Shown: positions 32,730 through 42,976, counted from the stretch's first letter. The stretch: 64,000 bases of DNA from Maribacter zhoushanensis (GCF_029350975.1 NZ_JARKMR010000008.1:1-64000); one strand, 5' to 3'. Notes: generated by a model not told the origin, from the sequence alone. Translations and numbers: made by a program.

Positions 32730-34031
32730 CTACTGAAAGTAAAAAGGTATAGTCCAAGTGAACTCTTTCACATCGCCCAAAGCTTTAGTGACAACCAAAG
32801 TATTGTTGCCTTTCTTTAATACATCTTTATCTATAAAACCAAGGATACCAAATTGCTCTGTAACAGCATGATCTTTCTTTAGAAAATTGATATTTAATAA
32901 TTGACCGTTCAACATAATAGAATGGTATTTCTCATAACAATTGAGATAAAACTGGCGACCTTTTACAAGGTTTTCATCCGTACCTAAATTCTTATTATCA
33001 ATGAATTCACCACATTTATCTTTTTGATAACTACGTTCATGACGAAAAACAGGAATAAATAACTTGACAGTTTCACTCTCTATAAGATCAGATTGAATTT
33101 GCGGAGTAAGCAAAAAAGTTTTATCAGGATTTTGATCAAAATAATAATTAGAATACATATACTCTTGATCATTTGGTTGTTGAAAAAAAAGATATAGAAT
33201 ATTAGTATCTACTATCTTTACAGCCGCCACAAACATCCCAGAAAACAAAAAGACTATAATTAAATATACTAACGATTTTTTCTTTTTAAAATTAGAACCA
33301 AACACCATGAAGACTTGCATAAAATAACGGTATAGAGGACCATAAGTTACCATTGATGTTAATTTAACTAGTTTAAACATCCAAGTTTGTACCCATACAT
33401 TAGACTTATACTTTTTTAAATTTCCAATGACATTAAAAATCATTTGTAACACAAGCAGACCTGAAATTATAAATAGAGGTATTAGCAATATATAACTTGG
33501 AACATAATCTAATAACAAATTATAGATAAGCATGTAAACACTTAAAAACAAAGACATGTAGGAGTAAATCAAAAGAATAGTAAATGCCGCTGAAAAAATG
33601 ACACTACATAATTCATCTACTTTTTGAATAGTATCTTCTTGTTTAGGTATTATCCCTAAAATCTTTTCAGTATAAATTTTGGAGTATATACTATCCTCAA
33701 CACTATAATCTGAAAAAACTGAATTTAAACCAACTAATCCTATCCAATACGCACGTAAAAAGAAGTGAATTACAAACATTGATACAAGAACACTAATAGC
33801 AGCTAGCCCCATAAAAGAAATCATATATCCATAGATATACTGTTCAATAGGCAATAAATCTATGTATTTATTTGTAGCCCATTCTATCAACCCAAATAGT
33901 TGAAACGTACCAAAAATAGCAATTGCAGAGACTAGCAATTCTGCTTCCCAACTTTCTTCTTTAAGTCGTTGCAGCCATTTTATATTCTTTTTATTTTCTA
34001 CAATTGGTGTGGTTTCTGGTGGTAAGCTCAT
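32730..34031 (-). CDS. Multi-pass membrane protein of unknown function
   Basis: A 433-residue protein with about six hydrophobic helices (for example 37-52, 69-94, 140-165, 170-200, 262-280) and a C-terminal globular segment of about 150 residues rich in Lys, Tyr and Phe. The N-terminal cytoplasmic part contains WLQRLKEESWEAELLVSAIAIFGTFQLF, a segment I have seen only in uncharacterised Bacteroidetes membrane proteins. No known transporter or enzyme motif is seen. About 200 bases upstream of the lipoprotein it points the same way. Confidence 0.6.
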   Translation of the reverse strand: MSLPPETTPIVENKKNIKWLQRLKEESWEAELLVSAIAIFGTFQLFGLIEWATNKYIDLLPIEQYIYGYMISFMGLAAISVLVSMFVIHFFLRAYWIGLVGLNSVFSDYSVEDSIYSKIYTEKILGIIPKQEDTIQKVDELCSVIFSAAFTILLIYSYMSLFLSVYMLIYNLLLDYVPSYILLIPLFIISGLLVLQMIFNVIGNLKKYKSNVWVQTWMFKLVKLTSMVTYGPLYRYFMQVFMVFGSNFKKKKSLVYLIIVFLFSGMFVAAVKIVDTNILYLFFQQPNDQEYMYSNYYFDQNPDKTFLLTPQIQSDLIESETVKLFIPVFRHERSYQKDKCGEFIDNKNLGTDENLVKGRQFYLNCYEKYHSIMLNGQLLNINFLKKDHAVTEQFGILGFIDKDVLKKGNNTLVVTKALGDVKEFTWTIPFYFQ

Positions 34032-34102
34032 TCTGTATTAAAAATCTCACGGTTAGTGAGACTAATATACCCTTTCTTTAAAAATTAAAAAACATTAAAT
34101 CA

Positions 34103-35230
34103 CTAAGAATCAACTTCGTCAAAAAAGGAATTGATTACAACATCTAACTCTCGTTGTATTTTTGAATCGGTACTATTAATCAGTATGGAGAATACCAATT
34201 GCTCTTCTGGATAAACAAAAAAATTTGAATAACCACCAACTCCGCTACCCACATGACCATAGAACTTTCTGCCCTTTGCATCTTCACTTACCTGCCAACC
34301 TAATCCGTAATATGTAGAATTATCATTTATGTGCTGAGCAGTTAAAAATTGATTTAAAATCCCATCATCGATTTGAACCGTTTTATCTAAAAATGCTTGT
34401 CCGAAATTTACAATATCTTCTGACGTAGACAAATAACCGCCACCTGCTAATTTGTAAAAATTATCTACAGGTATCGCTTTTCTAAATCCTGAAAAGGCTT
34501 TTGTATAAAATGTGGTGACATGGTGCCTATCATTGGATGCTGTAATAGCATTAACCGTAATATCAGTTTGACTACGCTCCGGGTGACAGGCCGGAGTATA
34601 CGTATTCAACAACCCTAAAGAATTTAACACCTTTTCTTGTACATATTCTTCAAAAGGAATTCCGCTAGCTCCTTGCATAGCTGCAGAAATCATCACCCAA
34701 TCAAAACTATTATACAAATACTCGGTTCCTGGTTTATACACCAATGGGTCATTAGCTAATAACACAAGACTATCCGTTATACTAAAAGGCTCGTTCAAAG
34801 CAAATTCCTTTCCTCTGTAAACACGAATACCTGCGGTATGACTTGCTAATTGCCTAATGGTAAAATCCCATTCTTTTCTAGGGAAATCTGGCACATAAGA
34901 ATAGAATGATTCATCCAAATCAATTAGCCCATCTTGTACCATGTGTGCCAACGCAGTTGCCGCAATAGGTTTAGAAACACTGGCTACCCTAAAAACTGAT
35001 TGTTTAGGATCAATTCTTTTTTTCTGTTCCAAATCAGCATAGCCAAAACCTTTTTGAAAAATTGTTTTCCCTCCTTTTAAAACGGTAATTGCAATACCTG
35101 GTACTTTTTCGGCATTGACTAATTCTTGTAATAAAAAATCCGCTTTCACTAAACCTTTTAAATGAGCATCATTGGCTAAAACACGTTTAGCAGCAAATAC
35201 ATTTTTCAAGTATTTAATGATTGGGTTCAT
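34103..35230 (-). CDS. Serine hydrolase of the beta-lactamase / class C family
   Basis: A 375-residue protein. The catalytic SxxK is SVSK in VFRVASVSKPIAATALAHMV (about residue 84), the YxN motif is YLYNSFDW, and the third motif is GHVGSGVGGYSNFF (His-x-Gly). The family includes class C beta-lactamases, DD-peptidases and esterases. This kind, with no clear beta-lactamase features, is more likely a peptidase or esterase. No signal peptide is obvious, so location is uncertain. It overlaps the lipoprotein gene upstream by 4 bases. Confidence 0.85.
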   Translation of the reverse strand: MNPIIKYLKNVFAAKRVLANDAHLKGLVKADFLLQELVNAEKVPGIAITVLKGGKTIFQKGFGYADLEQKKRIDPKQSVFRVASVSKPIAATALAHMVQDGLIDLDESFYSYVPDFPRKEWDFTIRQLASHTAGIRVYRGKEFALNEPFSITDSLVLLANDPLVYKPGTEYLYNSFDWVMISAAMQGASGIPFEEYVQEKVLNSLGLLNTYTPACHPERSQTDITVNAITASNDRHHVTTFYTKAFSGFRKAIPVDNFYKLAGGGYLSTSEDIVNFGQAFLDKTVQIDDGILNQFLTAQHINDNSTYYGLGWQVSEDAKGRKFYGHVGSGVGGYSNFFVYPEEQLVFSILINSTDSKIQRELDVVINSFFDEVDS

Positions 35231-36030
35231 TCCACAAAAATAAGTTTGCCATTAAACAACTCTTCTATTTCTACCGTAGGCGGCCTATTATAACTTTTTA
35301 AATCTCCAGTACCTCTTAGCACTCCAGTTAAACTTTCTTGCGGATTTACCAGAATATCATTAGACCCTCTATGATTAACGCTTACACGCTGTGTCAACAA
35401 TTCTTGAGCCTCTATTCTTGAATCTCCTGCCGCTATGCTTATAGTAAAGCTCTCTGCATTTCCTTTTAAATTGAAATAAGAAATTCCGTTGCTGGTAATA
35501 CTCAAACTCGCTACATCTAATTCTAAATTAAATTCCCCGTCTGTGGTTTCAGCCTCTGGATCAGTAAAACTCTCTGACAGCAAGCTTAATCTCTCAAAGG
35601 CTAATACTCCTTCACTCTGAATAGGTGAACCCGTGCTACTGCGAATACTAGTCAAATTTGGAGTGGTTACATAAACGACGGTAGTGCCATAATCCCGCAC
35701 ATAATTACAGTCGTTGGTATCGGTCAACAACAATTGTCCTTCTTCAACAACGGCTGATACTTCATTGCGAAGATTTTCTCCTGTTTCAATTTCTACTTTT
35801 TGATTATCGCCTTGCTTTACAACCAGGGAAACATTTTCAAAAACCGTTATAGAAGTAAATTCATCTACTACAACCTCTTCACGAAATATCTCTCCAGTAC
35901 TTTGAAAACAATCTGAAGCATTTTCAGAATCGCACGCAATAAAAAACAGCAACAGCATAGATAAAGCAATTAGGCTACCTACCGGTTCCAATCCCTTAAA
36001 ATTCAATTTCAGTTTTTTAGTTTTCAACAT
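35227..36030 (-). CDS. DUF2807 lipoprotein (head GIN domain)
   Basis: A 267-residue protein with a long N-terminal basic region, then a hydrophobic segment and lipobox (LLLFFIAC). The mature part is a DUF2807 / putative auto-transporter adhesin head domain, with repeated beta-helix-like units (FTSITVFENVSLVVKQGDNQKVEIETGENL ... SITSNGISYFNLKGNAESFTISIAAGDSRIEAQEL). Function is unknown and an envelope structural role is likely. It sits between the PagL-like and serine hydrolase genes with minimal gaps. Confidence 0.82.
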   Translation of the reverse strand: MLKTKKLKLNFKGLEPVGSLIALSMLLLFFIACDSENASDCFQSTGEIFREEVVVDEFTSITVFENVSLVVKQGDNQKVEIETGENLRNEVSAVVEEGQLLLTDTNDCNYVRDYGTTVVYVTTPNLTSIRSSTGSPIQSEGVLAFERLSLLSESFTDPEAETTDGEFNLELDVASLSITSNGISYFNLKGNAESFTISIAAGDSRIEAQELLTQRVSVNHRGSNDILVNPQESLTGVLRGTGDLKSYNRPPTVEIEELFNGKLIFVE

Positions 36031-36037
36031 CTTATCT

Positions 36038-37135
36038 CTACAATCTTATTCCTATTCCAAATTCTACCGCCTCAGCCTTTGCCCCATGAGATTTAAGCGT
36101 TACCGCTCCAAAAATCTTATCTCCAAAATAACGTTTTAGACCCATTCTTAAATATGTACGCCCTTCAAAATCAAATGGATAATAGACATAATAACCAAAC
36201 TGAGAAATTACCGACATTTTGTTAAGGAATAATTCATGACCAGCGAATACCCCTACTCTTTTATAATCATCATCTGCATTAACTCCGTTCTCAGGAAAAG
36301 CTATACTTTGATAACGAATTAATTCTTTTAAAAAACTAGAAAAGTAAACATCTGCACCTACTTGAAGAGCACTTTTTCTACTCAAACGTTTATCGGCGTA
36401 AGCAGATAAAACTACAAAACCATATTGACCTGAATCTATGACATCACTCTCGTTAAGCCCTGCTCTTAAAGCTAAATTATAACGCACGGGTTCTGTCATT
36501 TTTTCTTTCTCTCTGTGTATATATTCTAGTTCTTTACCTCCGTCCAAATCATAAATAAAACCGGCATTAAAAGCTAGAGTATTAGTAGATGTATTTGGTG
36601 CCCTAAAGTTGGCATTAGAATAATGAATTATAGAAACACCCGCTTTAAAACCTAGCCCCTTAACAATATTTTCTTTATGAAAATTAAACATTAAATAAGT
36701 AGAACTTAGTATATCAGAACCATAGGCATTATTTCTAAAGTTGGTTACCTTGTCATAGGGATTTGTAGCGTATGATATCCCCTGCCCTATTCGTAACTGC
36801 ATGTTACGCCTAAAAAAATAAAAATTATAATGTGCGTACAGTCCGTAATTATCACCTAGCGTACTATTATTAGAATTTTGATAGATAAAAGAATACCCTA
36901 AATCAGGATAGTTATATGCTTCTTCCCAAGATTCTAAACCATAGGTTTTACGATTATAACTTAGAATTACACCCGCAGGGTGCTCCGTAATTAAGTGAGA
37001 TATATCTGGATTGTGAAGAATTATAGAACCGTAAAACTGATTGGCGTCTAGCGTGTACTTTTTAGACTCCCCAGGTTCTTGACCAAAACAATTGGCTGCG
37101 ATGATCAATAAAGCGAATAATAACTTGAAATTCAT
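36038..37135 (-). CDS. Acyloxyacyl hydrolase / lipid A 3-O-deacylase (PagL-like)
   Basis: The frame is open from 37177, but the Met at 37135 starts a proper signal peptide (NFKLLFALLIIAANCFGQ) and gives a 365-residue precursor. The active-site region reads IHYSNANFRAPNTSTNTLAFNAGFIYDL, matching the PagL His-x-Ser-Asn...Pro-Asn pattern. The remainder alternates like an outer-membrane beta-barrel and ends GIGIRL. It would remove the 3-O acyl chain from lipid A. At 365 residues it is longer than PagL (about 150) but like the acyloxyacyl hydrolases annotated in Bacteroidetes. Confidence 0.75.
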   Translation of the reverse strand: MNFKLLFALLIIAANCFGQEPGESKKYTLDANQFYGSIILHNPDISHLITEHPAGVILSYNRKTYGLESWEEAYNYPDLGYSFIYQNSNNSTLGDNYGLYAHYNFYFFRRNMQLRIGQGISYATNPYDKVTNFRNNAYGSDILSSTYLMFNFHKENIVKGLGFKAGVSIIHYSNANFRAPNTSTNTLAFNAGFIYDLDGGKELEYIHREKEKMTEPVRYNLALRAGLNESDVIDSGQYGFVVLSAYADKRLSRKSALQVGADVYFSSFLKELIRYQSIAFPENGVNADDDYKRVGVFAGHELFLNKMSVISQFGYYVYYPFDFEGRTYLRMGLKRYFGDKIFGAVTLKSHGAKAEAVEFGIGIRL

Positions 37136-37226
37136 TGAGGGCAAAAATAAGTAGTAAGTGCGAAGTACAACGCACAAAACTCAAAGTTCTTTCTCACAAT
37201 TACTTTAATTTCTAGAGCAAGAATGT

Positions 37227-37348
37227 AAGTTCAACTGAATTTATAATGCACGAAGAAATTTTTACCGAGAAGCTGTTATGTTCAAAAGGTTCCCGGTATA
37301 TTTTAACATCTCCGATACTCTGCGATATAAAAACACTCGAACTGACAA
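37227..37348. repeat. Nested-hairpin intergenic repeat, copy 3 (degenerate)
   Basis: The right end CACTCGAACTGACAAT (37334-37349) is identical to copy 1. The left end AAGTTCAACTGAAT (37227-37240) is diverged. The internal pair TACCGAGAA / TTCCCGGTA (about 37263-37298) is kept as a stem with one G-U pair although its sequence differs from copies 1 and 2. Compensating change with conserved fold suggests structure matters. Confidence 0.7.
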
Positions 37349-37364
37349 TCTAGCTACCCAAAGA

Positions 37365-38318
37365 CTAAAACAATGCTTCAGCTATCGCTTTAATATTATC
37401 AGACTTACCCATAGAATAGTAATGTAGTACAGGTACGCCCGCCGCTTTTAATTCCTTAGACTGTTGTATTGCCCATTCAATACCTACTTTACGTACATCT
37501 TTATTGGTAGCACAGCCATCAACCGCTTCAATTAAATCTTGGGGCATATCTATTCTAAATACTTGCGGCAATAACTGCATATGCCTTTTTACGGCAATAG
37601 GCTTAATACCAGGTATAATTGGCACTGTAATACCCATGTTTTTAGCTGCCTCAACAAATTCAAAATACTTTTTATTATCGAAGAACATTTGCGTAACCAC
37701 ATAATCTGCACCGGCATCTACCTTTTCTTTCAAGCGCTTTAAATCTGATTGTAAAGAAGGTGACTCCAAATGTTTTTCAGGATACCCAGCTACACCAATA
37801 CAAAAATCACTGCAATGCTCGCTTTCTATAGTTTCGTGTAAATATTTACCACAATTTAATGCTTGTACTTGCTTCACCAAATCAATAGCAAATGGATGAC
37901 CGCCATCTGTAGGTTCAAAATATTTCTGCTCGCTACGGGCGTCACCACGTAAAGCCATTACATTTTCTATTCCTAAATAATGACAATCTACCAGCATGTA
38001 TTCTGTCTCTTCTTTTGTAAACCCACCACATAGCACATGCGGTACCGTATCTACGTTATATTTATGCTGAATAGAAGCACATATACCCACCGTACCAGGT
38101 CTCATACGTGTGGTTTTCTTATCTAGAAGTCCTTCTTTTTTCACGTAAATTGTCTCTTCTCTTGAGGTTGTAACGTCTATAAAAGGAGGGTTGAACTCCA
38201 TCAGAGGATCAATATTGTTATACAATTCTTGAATATTACGCCCCTTTACCGGCGGTACAATTTCAAAGGAAAAAAGTGTTTTTCCTTTTGCGTTATTAAT
38301 ATGGTCTGTTACTTTCAT
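37365..38318 (-). CDS. metF: 5,10-methylenetetrahydrofolate reductase
   Basis: Supplies 5-methyl-THF to MetH. A 317-residue TIM-barrel flavoprotein. Motifs are FSFEIVPPVKGRNIQELYNNID, FIDVTTSREE, CASIQHKYNVDTVPHVLCGG, NVMALRGDARSEQKYF, HLESPSLQSDLKRLKEKVDAGADYVVTQMFFDNKKYFEF and PIIPGIKPI. It follows metH in the same direction after 171 bases that hold a possible structured repeat, so it probably shares the SAM-riboswitch transcript. Confidence 0.96.
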   Translation of the reverse strand: MKVTDHINNAKGKTLFSFEIVPPVKGRNIQELYNNIDPLMEFNPPFIDVTTSREETIYVKKEGLLDKKTTRMRPGTVGICASIQHKYNVDTVPHVLCGGFTKEETEYMLVDCHYLGIENVMALRGDARSEQKYFEPTDGGHPFAIDLVKQVQALNCGKYLHETIESEHCSDFCIGVAGYPEKHLESPSLQSDLKRLKEKVDAGADYVVTQMFFDNKKYFEFVEAAKNMGITVPIIPGIKPIAVKRHMQLLPQVFRIDMPQDLIEAVDGCATNKDVRKVGIEWAIQQSKELKAAGVPVLHYYSMGKSDNIKAIAEALF

Positions 38319-38386
38319 TTTCTAATCTATTCCTCAGTTCAAGAGTAAACCTTTAACAGGTATTTTTACTTCTATTCTATTCTTTT

Positions 38387-38437
38387 GGGCGTTCTAGCGG
38401 GCTTTTCGCTGTATTTTTTCTGTTTCATCTACTGCCC
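38387..38437. repeat. Possible structured element with 18-residue ORF between metH and metF
   Basis: GGGC (38387-38390) and GCCC (38434-38437) could close a stem around an inner AGCG/CGCT hairpin and a T-rich stretch. On the minus strand an ORF at 38372-38428 encodes MKQKKYSEKPARTPKRIE. I recall similar GGGCGTTC...GGGCTTTTCGCTGTAT phrases as dispersed repeats in other Bacteroidetes, so a mobile intergenic repeat is the simplest reading. A metF-specific leader cannot be excluded. Confidence 0.4.
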
Positions 38438-38489
38438 TTCAAATCAATATACGAACACAGAAAAAGATGCCGCTTCAATCCCTAACGCA

Positions 38490-41249
38490 CTAAACTTCTA
38501 CTATATTCGGCGCTAACCATCTTTCAGCATCCTCTAAAGACATGCCTTTTCGTTCTGCAAAATCTTTTACTTGATCTTCCTTAATTTTTCCTAATCCGAA
38601 ATAACGTGCTTCGGGATTCCCGAAATAATACCCACTTACAGATGCCGCTGGCCACATGGCTAAACTATCCGTTAGTTCTACACCAATGGTTTCCTTTACT
38701 TTCAACAACTCCCAAATGGTCAATTTCTCTAAATGATCCGGGCACGCAGGGTAACCTGGCGCAGGTCTAATACCTTTATACGACTCCTTAATTAAATCTT
38801 CATTACTTAAATCCTCATTAGCGGCATAACCCCAATGTTTCATACGTACCTCTTTATGTAGGTACTCTGCAAAAGCTTCTGCCAAACGATCTGCAATTGC
38901 TTTTACCATAATAGAATTATAATCATCTAAATCCTCTTCATACTTTGCTGCCAATTCAGCGGTTCCAAACCCTGTTGACACACAGAAACAACCTATATAA
39001 TCTTGCTTGTTAGAATCTTCTGGGGCAATAAAATCTGCCAAAGCATAATCAGCAACACCTTCTCTACGCTCCAATTGTTGGCGAAGGGTACGGAAAGTAT
39101 GACTCTCCTTCGCTTCGGCTCCGCTCAGCGACCCGATGTTCTCATCTAGATTTGAGCTTGTGTCAACTAAAATATCATCATCATTAATTGAATTTGCCGG
39201 AAACAACCCAAAAATTCCTTTTGCCTTCAATTTTTTCTCGGTAATAATTTTTTGAAGCATCTCTTGAGCATCTGCAAATAAATCCGTAGCCTGAACACCT
39301 ACCACCTCATCGGTTAGAATTGCCGGGTATTTACCGTGCAATTCCCAGCTTCTAAAAAAGGGTGTCCAATCTATAAACGGAACCAACAGATTTAAATCTA
39401 AATCTTTAATTACCTGTATCCCCAATTTGTTCGGTTTTACAATTTCAGATGTATTCCAATCAATCTTAAACTTATTTCTTCTCGCAGCGCTTATAGGTTT
39501 ATAGGTTTTACTAGAAGAACGATTCAAGAATTTCTCCCTGAATACATCATAATCATCCTTTATACTTTTTTTATAGGCTTTTGAAGTTTCTTTTTGCAAC
39601 AAATCCCCGACAACGGTCACCGCCCTAGATGCATCATTAACATGTACGACAGACTCATTGTATTGCGGATCAATTTTTACTGCGGTATGGGCTTTACTTG
39701 TAGTTGCACCACCGATCAATAACGGAATCTTAAAATCTTTACGCGCCATTTCTTTGGCTAAATGTACCATTTCATCTAACGAGGGCGTAATCAAACCACT
39801 TAGTCCAATAATATCAACGTTATGCTCAATTGCCGCCGCTATAATTTTTTCGGGCGGAACCATTACCCCCAAGTCAACAATCTCATAATTGTTACATGCC
39901 AATACAACACCTACAATATTCTTACCAATATCATGTACATCTCCTTTCACGGTTGCCATTAATATTTTACCGGCATTGTCAGAATCACCACTTTGTGGAT
40001 TCAGCAATTTTTCTTCTTCAATATATGGCAATAAGTATGCTACTGCCTTTTTCATTACTCGCGCAGATTTCACCACTTGTGGCAAAAACATTTTACCACT
40101 CCCAAAGAGATCTCCCACCACGTTCATACCAGTCATTAAATTACCTTCAATAACCTCTATTGGTTTATCGGCAGCTACTCTGGCTTCTTCTACATCTTCA
40201 ACAATATATTGATCAATACCTTTTACCAAGGCACGTGTAATTCTATCCTGTAAAGGTTCTTCTCTCCAGGATAGATCTATTTTACTTTCCTTGGTTTTAC
40301 CGACTACAGATTCTGCAAAATCTAATAAGCGCTCTGTTGCATCATCTCTTCTATTTAAGATAACGTCTTCTACATGTTCCAATAAATCTTTAGGAATATC
40401 ATCGTATACCTCTAACATACTAGGGTTTACAATACCCATATTCATACCTGCTTTTATGGCATGATACAAGAAAACGGAGTGCATAGCTTCACGCACAGGA
40501 TTATTTCCCCTGAACGAAAATGACACATTACTTACCCCACCACTTACACTGGCATGTGGTAAATTTTCACGCACCCATCTGGTAGCTTCAATAAAATCAA
40601 TGGCATTGAGCTTATGCTCGTCCATACCTGTAGCAACAGGGAATATGTTTAAATCGAAAATAATATCTTCTGGAGCAAAGTTTACCTTGTTCACCAACAC
40701 ATCATAAGAGCGCTTGGCAATTTCTATACGACGATCATAATTATCTGCTTGCCCTACTTCATCAAAAGCCATAACGATTACTGCCGCCCCATATCTTTTA
40801 ATCAGCTTTGCATGATGAATAAACTGTTCTTCACCCTCTTTTAAACTTATGGAATTTACAACACATTTACCTTGAACCACTTGTAAACCAGCTTCAATGA
40901 TTTCCCATTTAGAGCTATCTATCATAATAGGCACACGAGAAATATCAGGCTCAGAAATTACCAAGTTTAAAAACTTGACCATTGCCTGCTTGCCATCGAT
41001 AAGCCCGTCATCCATATTAATATCGATCACCTGAGCACCATTCTCCACTTGCTCTCTGGCAACTGCCAATGCCTCCTCAAATTTCTCTTCCTTTACAAGA
41101 CGTAGAAACTTTTTAGAACCTGCAACGTTTGTACGCTCACCAACGTTTATGAAGTTCGTTTCTGGGGTAACTATTAGGGGTTCTAAACCGCTTAATTTTA
41201 AAAAGCGTTGTTCGTTGTTCATTATTCGTTGTTCGTTTTCTATACTCAT
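38490..41249 (-). CDS. metH: Methionine synthase, cobalamin-dependent, C-terminal part
   Basis: A 919-residue protein carrying the pterin-binding domain ([40 protein letters not shown]), the B12-cap and B12-binding domain ([30 protein letters not shown], where DxHxxG provides the cobalt-ligating His), and the SAM-activation domain ([27 protein letters not shown]). The homocysteine-binding part is encoded separately upstream. Residues about 706-714 (GSLSGAEAK) come from a dispersed palindromic repeat read in frame. The first 19 residues ([13 protein letters not shown]) also look like repeat DNA. It starts in an ATGA overlap with the four-helix-bundle gene. Confidence 0.96.
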   Translation of the reverse strand: MSIENEQRIMNNEQRFLKLSGLEPLIVTPETNFINVGERTNVAGSKKFLRLVKEEKFEEALAVAREQVENGAQVIDINMDDGLIDGKQAMVKFLNLVISEPDISRVPIMIDSSKWEIIEAGLQVVQGKCVVNSISLKEGEEQFIHHAKLIKRYGAAVIVMAFDEVGQADNYDRRIEIAKRSYDVLVNKVNFAPEDIIFDLNIFPVATGMDEHKLNAIDFIEATRWVRENLPHASVSGGVSNVSFSFRGNNPVREAMHSVFLYHAIKAGMNMGIVNPSMLEVYDDIPKDLLEHVEDVILNRRDDATERLLDFAESVVGKTKESKIDLSWREEPLQDRITRALVKGIDQYIVEDVEEARVAADKPIEVIEGNLMTGMNVVGDLFGSGKMFLPQVVKSARVMKKAVAYLLPYIEEEKLLNPQSGDSDNAGKILMATVKGDVHDIGKNIVGVVLACNNYEIVDLGVMVPPEKIIAAAIEHNVDIIGLSGLITPSLDEMVHLAKEMARKDFKIPLLIGGATTSKAHTAVKIDPQYNESVVHVNDASRAVTVVGDLLQKETSKAYKKSIKDDYDVFREKFLNRSSSKTYKPISAARRNKFKIDWNTSEIVKPNKLGIQVIKDLDLNLLVPFIDWTPFFRSWELHGKYPAILTDEVVGVQATDLFADAQEMLQKIITEKKLKAKGIFGLFPANSINDDDILVDTSSNLDENIGSLSGAEAKESHTFRTLRQQLERREGVADYALADFIAPEDSNKQDYIGCFCVSTGFGTAELAAKYEEDLDDYNSIMVKAIADRLAEAFAEYLHKEVRMKHWGYAANEDLSNEDLIKESYKGIRPAPGYPACPDHLEKLTIWELLKVKETIGVELTDSLAMWPAASVSGYYFGNPEARYFGLGKIKEDQVKDFAERKGMSLEDAERWLAPNIVEV
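39108..39133 (-). repeat. Dispersed palindromic repeat inside metH coding sequence
   Basis: On the minus strand this reads GCTGAGCGGAGCCGAAGCG, sharing the 16 bases CTGAGCGGAGCCGAAG with the intergenic unit at 53553-53576. It is in frame and adds GSLSGAEAK in a loop of the SAM-activation domain of MetH. The other copies in the window are intergenic or overlap a gene end. Confidence 0.75.
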
Positions 41250-41593
41250 AATTTCTTGTGATAATTTATGAATCCGTTCAACAACTTTTTCACTCTTTCT
41301 ATTTCTTTCAAAACGTTATCTATATCTGAAATATAATTTAAATCTCCTGCTAAAATCAACTGAGTTTCTAACTCAAATAATGAGCCTCTTGCTATGTGTA
41401 AAAAATGGATTGTTTCTTTATTGGACTGTCTTCCGCAACCTTCAGCAATATTTGACGGAACAGAAATAACACATCGTCTAACCTGCGAGGTTAGAGAAAA
41501 TTGTTCATCACGAGGAAAGGACTTAGTCAAAACATAAACTGTTTTCACTAGCATTCTAGCCTGCACCCAAATATCTAATTCTTTATAATCCAT
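41246..41593 (-). CDS. Four-helix-bundle protein (23S rRNA IVS / S23 family)
   Basis: A 115-residue protein with the family hallmarks [69 protein letters not shown] and LLNGFI. This TIGR02436-type family is best known from insertions in 23S rRNA genes and as scattered single genes. Here it is exactly between the two halves of metH. Its stop overlaps the metH-C start (ATGA), so ribosomes that finish it should re-initiate on metH. Function is unknown and it may have arrived as a small mobile gene. Confidence 0.92.
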   Translation of the reverse strand: MDYKELDIWVQARMLVKTVYVLTKSFPRDEQFSLTSQVRRCVISVPSNIAEGCGRQSNKETIHFLHIARGSLFELETQLILAGDLNYISDIDNVLKEIERVKKLLNGFINYHKKL

Positions 41594-41656
41594 TTACTAT
41601 TTAAAAACTACGATAAACCATTAACGAGAAACGAAAAACGATTTATTTACCAGCAA

Positions 41657-42673
41657 CTAAAATTGACGTGGAGCGAAATTTCCCACCACCTCAGCAATTG
41701 CCGTAATGTGTTCCGGAGTAGTTCCGCAACATCCACCAACTATATTAACTAGCCCCTTCTCTGCGTATTCTTTTATTTGTTCTGCCATTTGCTCAGGGGT
41801 TTCATCATACTCCCCAAATGCATTTGGTAATCCTGCGTTTGGATGTGCGGATACGGCATGCTCACTTTTGGAAGCAATCACCTCTAAATGTGGCACTAAT
41901 TGATTGGCTCCTAAAGCACAGTTAAACCCCACCGATAAAATTGGAATATGGGATATTGAGATCAAAAAAGCTTCTGCCGTTTGCCCTGACAATGTTCTAC
42001 CAGACGCATCGGTAATAGTACCGCTTACCATAATGGGCACATCTACATTTCTTTCTTCTTTTACTTCTTCAATAGCAAACAATGCCGCCTTTGCATTTAG
42101 CGTATCAAAAATGGTTTCTACCAATAATATATCTGATCCGCCATCTAAAAGCGCCTCTACTTGTTGTTTATATGCAATACGCAACTCATCAAAAGAAACT
42201 GCTCTATAACCAGGATCGTTAACATCTGGCGACATACTGGCCGTTTTGTTTGTTGGACCTATACTACCCGCTACAAAACGTGGCTTATTCGGCTCTTTTT
42301 GTGTAAACTCTTCCGCTACCATTTTTGCTATACGTGCAGATTCATAGTTCAGCTCGTACACCAAGTCTTCCATATAATAATCTGCCATTGCAATCGTGGT
42401 ACCTGAGAATGTATTTGTTTCTACAATATCAGCACCTGCTGCAAAATATTTACGGTGCACTTCAGCAATTGCTTCTGGTTGGGTAAGTGACAATAAATCA
42501 TTGTTACCCTGCAACGGATGTTCATAATCTTTAAAACGCTCCCCTCTAAAATCTTCTTCCGTAAATTTATAACGCTGAAGCATGGTACCCATAGCACCGT
42601 CAAGTATAAGAATTCGCTCTTTTAATATTTCTTTTATATCCTTCATTTTACGCTGTAAAATATTATGGTCCAA
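41657..42673 (-). CDS. metH: Methionine synthase, homocysteine S-methyltransferase part
   Basis: A 338-residue homocysteine-binding module ([79 protein letters not shown]). The three zinc ligands are Cys in GFNCALGA and the Cys-Cys of [11 protein letters not shown]. It is the N-terminal quarter of E. coli MetH, as a separate gene. The start used is the first Met; a later Met at [13 protein letters not shown] (24 bases in) is equally plausible. First coding gene after the SAM-I riboswitch. Confidence 0.95.
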   Translation of the reverse strand: MDHNILQRKMKDIKEILKERILILDGAMGTMLQRYKFTEEDFRGERFKDYEHPLQGNNDLLSLTQPEAIAEVHRKYFAAGADIVETNTFSGTTIAMADYYMEDLVYELNYESARIAKMVAEEFTQKEPNKPRFVAGSIGPTNKTASMSPDVNDPGYRAVSFDELRIAYKQQVEALLDGGSDILLVETIFDTLNAKAALFAIEEVKEERNVDVPIMVSGTITDASGRTLSGQTAEAFLISISHIPILSVGFNCALGANQLVPHLEVIASKSEHAVSAHPNAGLPNAFGEYDETPEQMAEQIKEYAEKGLVNIVGGCCGTTPEHITAIAEVVGNFAPRQF

Positions 42674-42784
42674 TAAAAAGTTAATTCGAAATCAAGTAAG
42701 GAAAGTTCGGCTAGGTGCCTTATCTTTTGTTATCTGTCTTTGTTTGTACTGTAAAATAACAGCTTAAGTTTGCTATTGCGAACA

Positions 42785-42872
42785 AAGATAGAATGTAGCA
42801 CCTTCTTTTCCGTAGAGGAAAGGGTTGCCAAGGTTTCAATGGGTCTAGTCCCTCCACCTTTCTTGATAACGA
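42785..42872 (-). promoter_or_regulatory. SAM-I (S-box) riboswitch upstream of metH
   Basis: Read on the minus strand the segment matches the SAM-I core, with GTTATCAAGAAAGGTGGAGG first, then GGGACTAGACCC, TTGAAACCTTGGCAACC and finally GAAGGTGCTACATTCT. P2, P3 and P4 elements are recognisable. The 3' half of P1 is unclear: a GATAAC complementary to GTTATC lies further down (42729-42734) beyond another small hairpin. No strong U-tract terminator follows before metH, so control may be translational. Confidence 0.92.
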
Positions 42873-42976
42873 GTCAATTTATATATGAACTGTTTGCAAA
42901 GTAACGGCACAACATACTCTTATCCAAGAGTAATCTTGTTTTTTAGCAAACGAATTTTTTAAAATATGTCATAAAA

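Noticed and set aside
41657-42673. Possibility that the metH split is a recent frameshift
   Set aside because: A complete gene and intergenic sequence lie between the halves and both halves have clean ends, and split metH is usual in flavobacteria.
42601-42780. Possible transcription terminator between the metH riboswitch and the gene
   Set aside because: Only weak hairpins (CTGT/ACAG and TTTAC/GTAAA) without a U-tract are present, so no terminator is called.
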